Below, piece by piece: positions 53,001 through 56,000 of a stretch of DNA of 64,000 bases. The notes under the pieces are model-generated. The model worked only from the letters and a program-made list of their open reading frames with translations. It made no database searches and was not told the origin of the DNA. The DNA is from Amaurobius ferox (Eukaryota > Arthropoda > Arachnida > Araneae > Amaurobiidae), in assembly GCA_951213105.1 (NCBI GenBank), contig OX578144.1:83775015-83839014 (forward strand), given 5' to 3'. Positions within the stretch are counted from its first letter, which is position 1; each line of letters opens with the position of its first letter. Both the position numbers and the translations under genes were made by a program.

Positions 53001-56000
53001 AATTCATGGTTAGATTTAATCACCATGAATTTAGATTTAAACCTTCTCACTCAAATATTACTACCTTATTCAATCGCATTCGTACTGATAAGTTTAGGGA
53101 TCTTTAAAAGCCATGCTGGGGTGTAAGTTATATCCCTTTTAACGCCTGATAATGACTACAAGTTTTACATTGGTAGTACTAAGCGCACTGTTGGTATCCG
53201 ATTAGCTGAACATGCTGATGATGTCAAGAATGGTAAACTTTCTATGGCTCTTGCGCAATGTGTTGTTAATGATAACTTTTGGCCCTTTTTTGAAAAAACT
53301 TTCCTTTTAATTCATTGTAATAACCCTCGTAATATTCTTCTTTATGGATTCCTGTTTATTTATATCTACCAAAATTCCATTTATAATTTTGGTCCAGTAC
53401 AAATTTTAAGTTACCTTAGCAACTCATTCTTGACTATATGCATATCAAACCTCTACATAGTTATCTGTAACGTTTCAGTTTATTGTAATTTATGCTTGGC
53501 TACAATTTGGACATTTTTCATTATCTTTTTCTTGTATTTGTATTTAATACTTGTTTAAATTTTAAATGTCTCGTTTATAACACTTATTATTGTAATTTTG
53601 TAATTGATTAATCTTCAATAGCCTGTTTATATTATCATTATTCCGTAACTGATTTATGCAAATTTGTCTGCCGATCTGGTCTACATATGAGCTTGTTTCT
53701 ATGGTAATTTTTCATATAGCCACTGATGAAGGGTATAGTGATACCCGAAAGCACTCTGGCTTTTTAACATTTGTACATCTTATAGGATGGTTTTATTTGA
53801 TTAAATGACCTTTTTATCTAATGATATGTATCTTTAATTTTATTGCTTATATATTGAAGTAGACGTGATACCACCTTAATTATCCTTCTATATACTCTTT
53901 AAAGAAACTTCCAGATGGGGCTAGTATCTTTAAGAATAATCATTATGTCGATAAAGTTCTTGTACCTTCGAAAAGCTACCAAAAGTCGCCAAATTGGCAT
54001 TAAATCACCACATCTGGCAACCCTGCTCTGAGTGTTTAATATGGCAACCCTACATTGACATAATAAGAATAACTTCCTGTAAAGGCATTTTTCCCTTCTA
54101 GTTCTCAAAAGAACCTTCAATGAAGGCATGTTCGTAACAATATATTTCAATTTTCAGTTTCTTCTAGTGTTCAGTTTATATCGTTGGTTTTTTTAAATGG
54201 ATCTATGTGAAAAGTTACTTGTTGCCCTTGTGGTTAATTAATAATGATAACACTAGCAAAATATTAAAAATTGTAGCCTAAAGGCCTAGAAGTCTGAGGC
54301 AAATACAATACAGAAACATTATTTAAGCTAAATTCCAAACTACATATTAAGCAGCACTAATATGCAGCAATAAAAAATCACACAAAAAATGATAAGTGTC
54401 TAATAGAGCCGAAAAAGTTTTGCATGAATAACATCTTTACGTGTGTATGATTTGTCTTCCTTAGACATTTTCAGAATAATTAAAAAATCGATATTAGGAC
54501 CACTTTTTCAAACAAAATATTAAATTATCAAAATTAGAACCACCTTTACGAAATAGAACAAAATATTAAAAATTCAAAGTTATAACCACTATATTTCAAA
54601 AACTAAGAACATGATATGAAATCCAATTATTTATCCTTGTAGAGGCTTTCAAACTAAAAATTATTTCTTATAGTTCATAGCTACTATTTTTAGTTTTCGG
54701 AATATAAGCACTCATTCAGCCAAAAACTTTTTAGTTTTTCTTTTTTTTTTTTTTTAATTTCAAAATATTAAAATATTGAAATTATTTTTATATGTTCATA
54801 AACAGAACCCTACTTTCAACAAAACAAGTAAACATTGTTTGCATTTTATCTATTAGGTTCAGAGATATAAGCATCCTAAATGATTACATCTGTAATACTC
54901 CGATTTCAGTACGAGATAGCCCAATCATAGACATTATTCATATAAAAATATACAGAATCGGTCAATGTAAAACCAACTAGAAAATTCTCTGAGAATGTTT
55001 TTAAGCTTCAAGATATATAAGACATATTTTAAAACTTTAGTTGCCACTTATTTTAAAAATATTCTCATTAACTGCTAAGCATATGTATCCACAATACCTA
55101 GGTAAAAGATACAGAATCATATCTGAAAAGTAAACAATTACATATTATTTAAAAACTAAAAAAAAAATCTTACTTCACGTTTCAGGTTTAACTTGTAAAA
55201 ATCCCCACGTATTTTAGCAGGAACAATTACTCTGTCAACTGAAAAAGTGACATCTCGATTCTTTCGAGAGATGTAGACATCATGCCACATATTGTCATCC
55301 AGAAGACTACCAACAGAAATCCTGGTGACAATGCCTTCTCCACCTTAAAAATTAAAAAAAAAAAAACCATTTCAAGGGGATAAGTTATTCAAAGAATAAA
55401 CCTATTATATCTCATGTGAACAACATATAACTTTACTGAATAAACATTAATCGAGTTTAACATTCGAACTTTCATTCAGTAGGAAAATCACTTTTCCTAT
55501 CCAGACAAAAAGCGTTATAATTTCTATACATTTGAAATTATGACACAGTTGCAGTTTGTTATTTTTTTAAATTTACCTTTTAGAGTTGCAGTTTCCAAAA
55601 GTTTTTTACTCACTGAACATTTTTTATCCTGGCAATGAAAAAACTTGTTATGTCACAATTTTACAAATCTCTATGGAAACCAAAAAATTCTGTCATATCA
55701 TACAGCCAGCAACAAATTTCATTGAGCTTGGACTATAATGATCAAATTTGTACTTACAGAACCTGCTGAACAGAGGTATAACCCTCCCCCGATATATCTC
55801 CCGTGAGTATGAAATTTTATATCTTATTAAGATTCCACTGAACACTTACTTCTTGCATTTATTTTGTTTTAAAGTTTCAGTATTGATAGCCAATGCATTT
55901 TACTTATTTTGCAAAACAGAATACACCAGCACTGAATAATTAATACAAAATTAATATAAAAATTTAATGCAAATGTTAAAATTAAAATGGTGTTCTACTT

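Larger units (their letters stand above)
52171..53854. mobile_element. Palindromic Penelope-like retroelement fragments, head to head
   Basis: Two ~830-850-bp arms (52171 to about 53024, and about 53030 to 53854) are reverse complements with roughly 10% divergence. They meet at a short centre around 53010-53045 (CCATGAATTTAGATTTA and its complement). Each arm, read outward from the centre, has a GIY-YIG endonuclease region followed by a hammerhead-like motif. This is the 3' half of a Penelope-like element. No reverse transcriptase is present, and no target duplication was found. Confidence 0.8.
49762..55173 (-). other. Nrx-IV intron 2 (5.4 kb)
   Basis: Contains an internally deleted mariner-like element (50370-51254) and a palindromic Penelope-like element (52171-53854). 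The stretches 51.3-52.1 and 53.9-55.1 kb show nothing recognisable. Confidence 0.75.
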
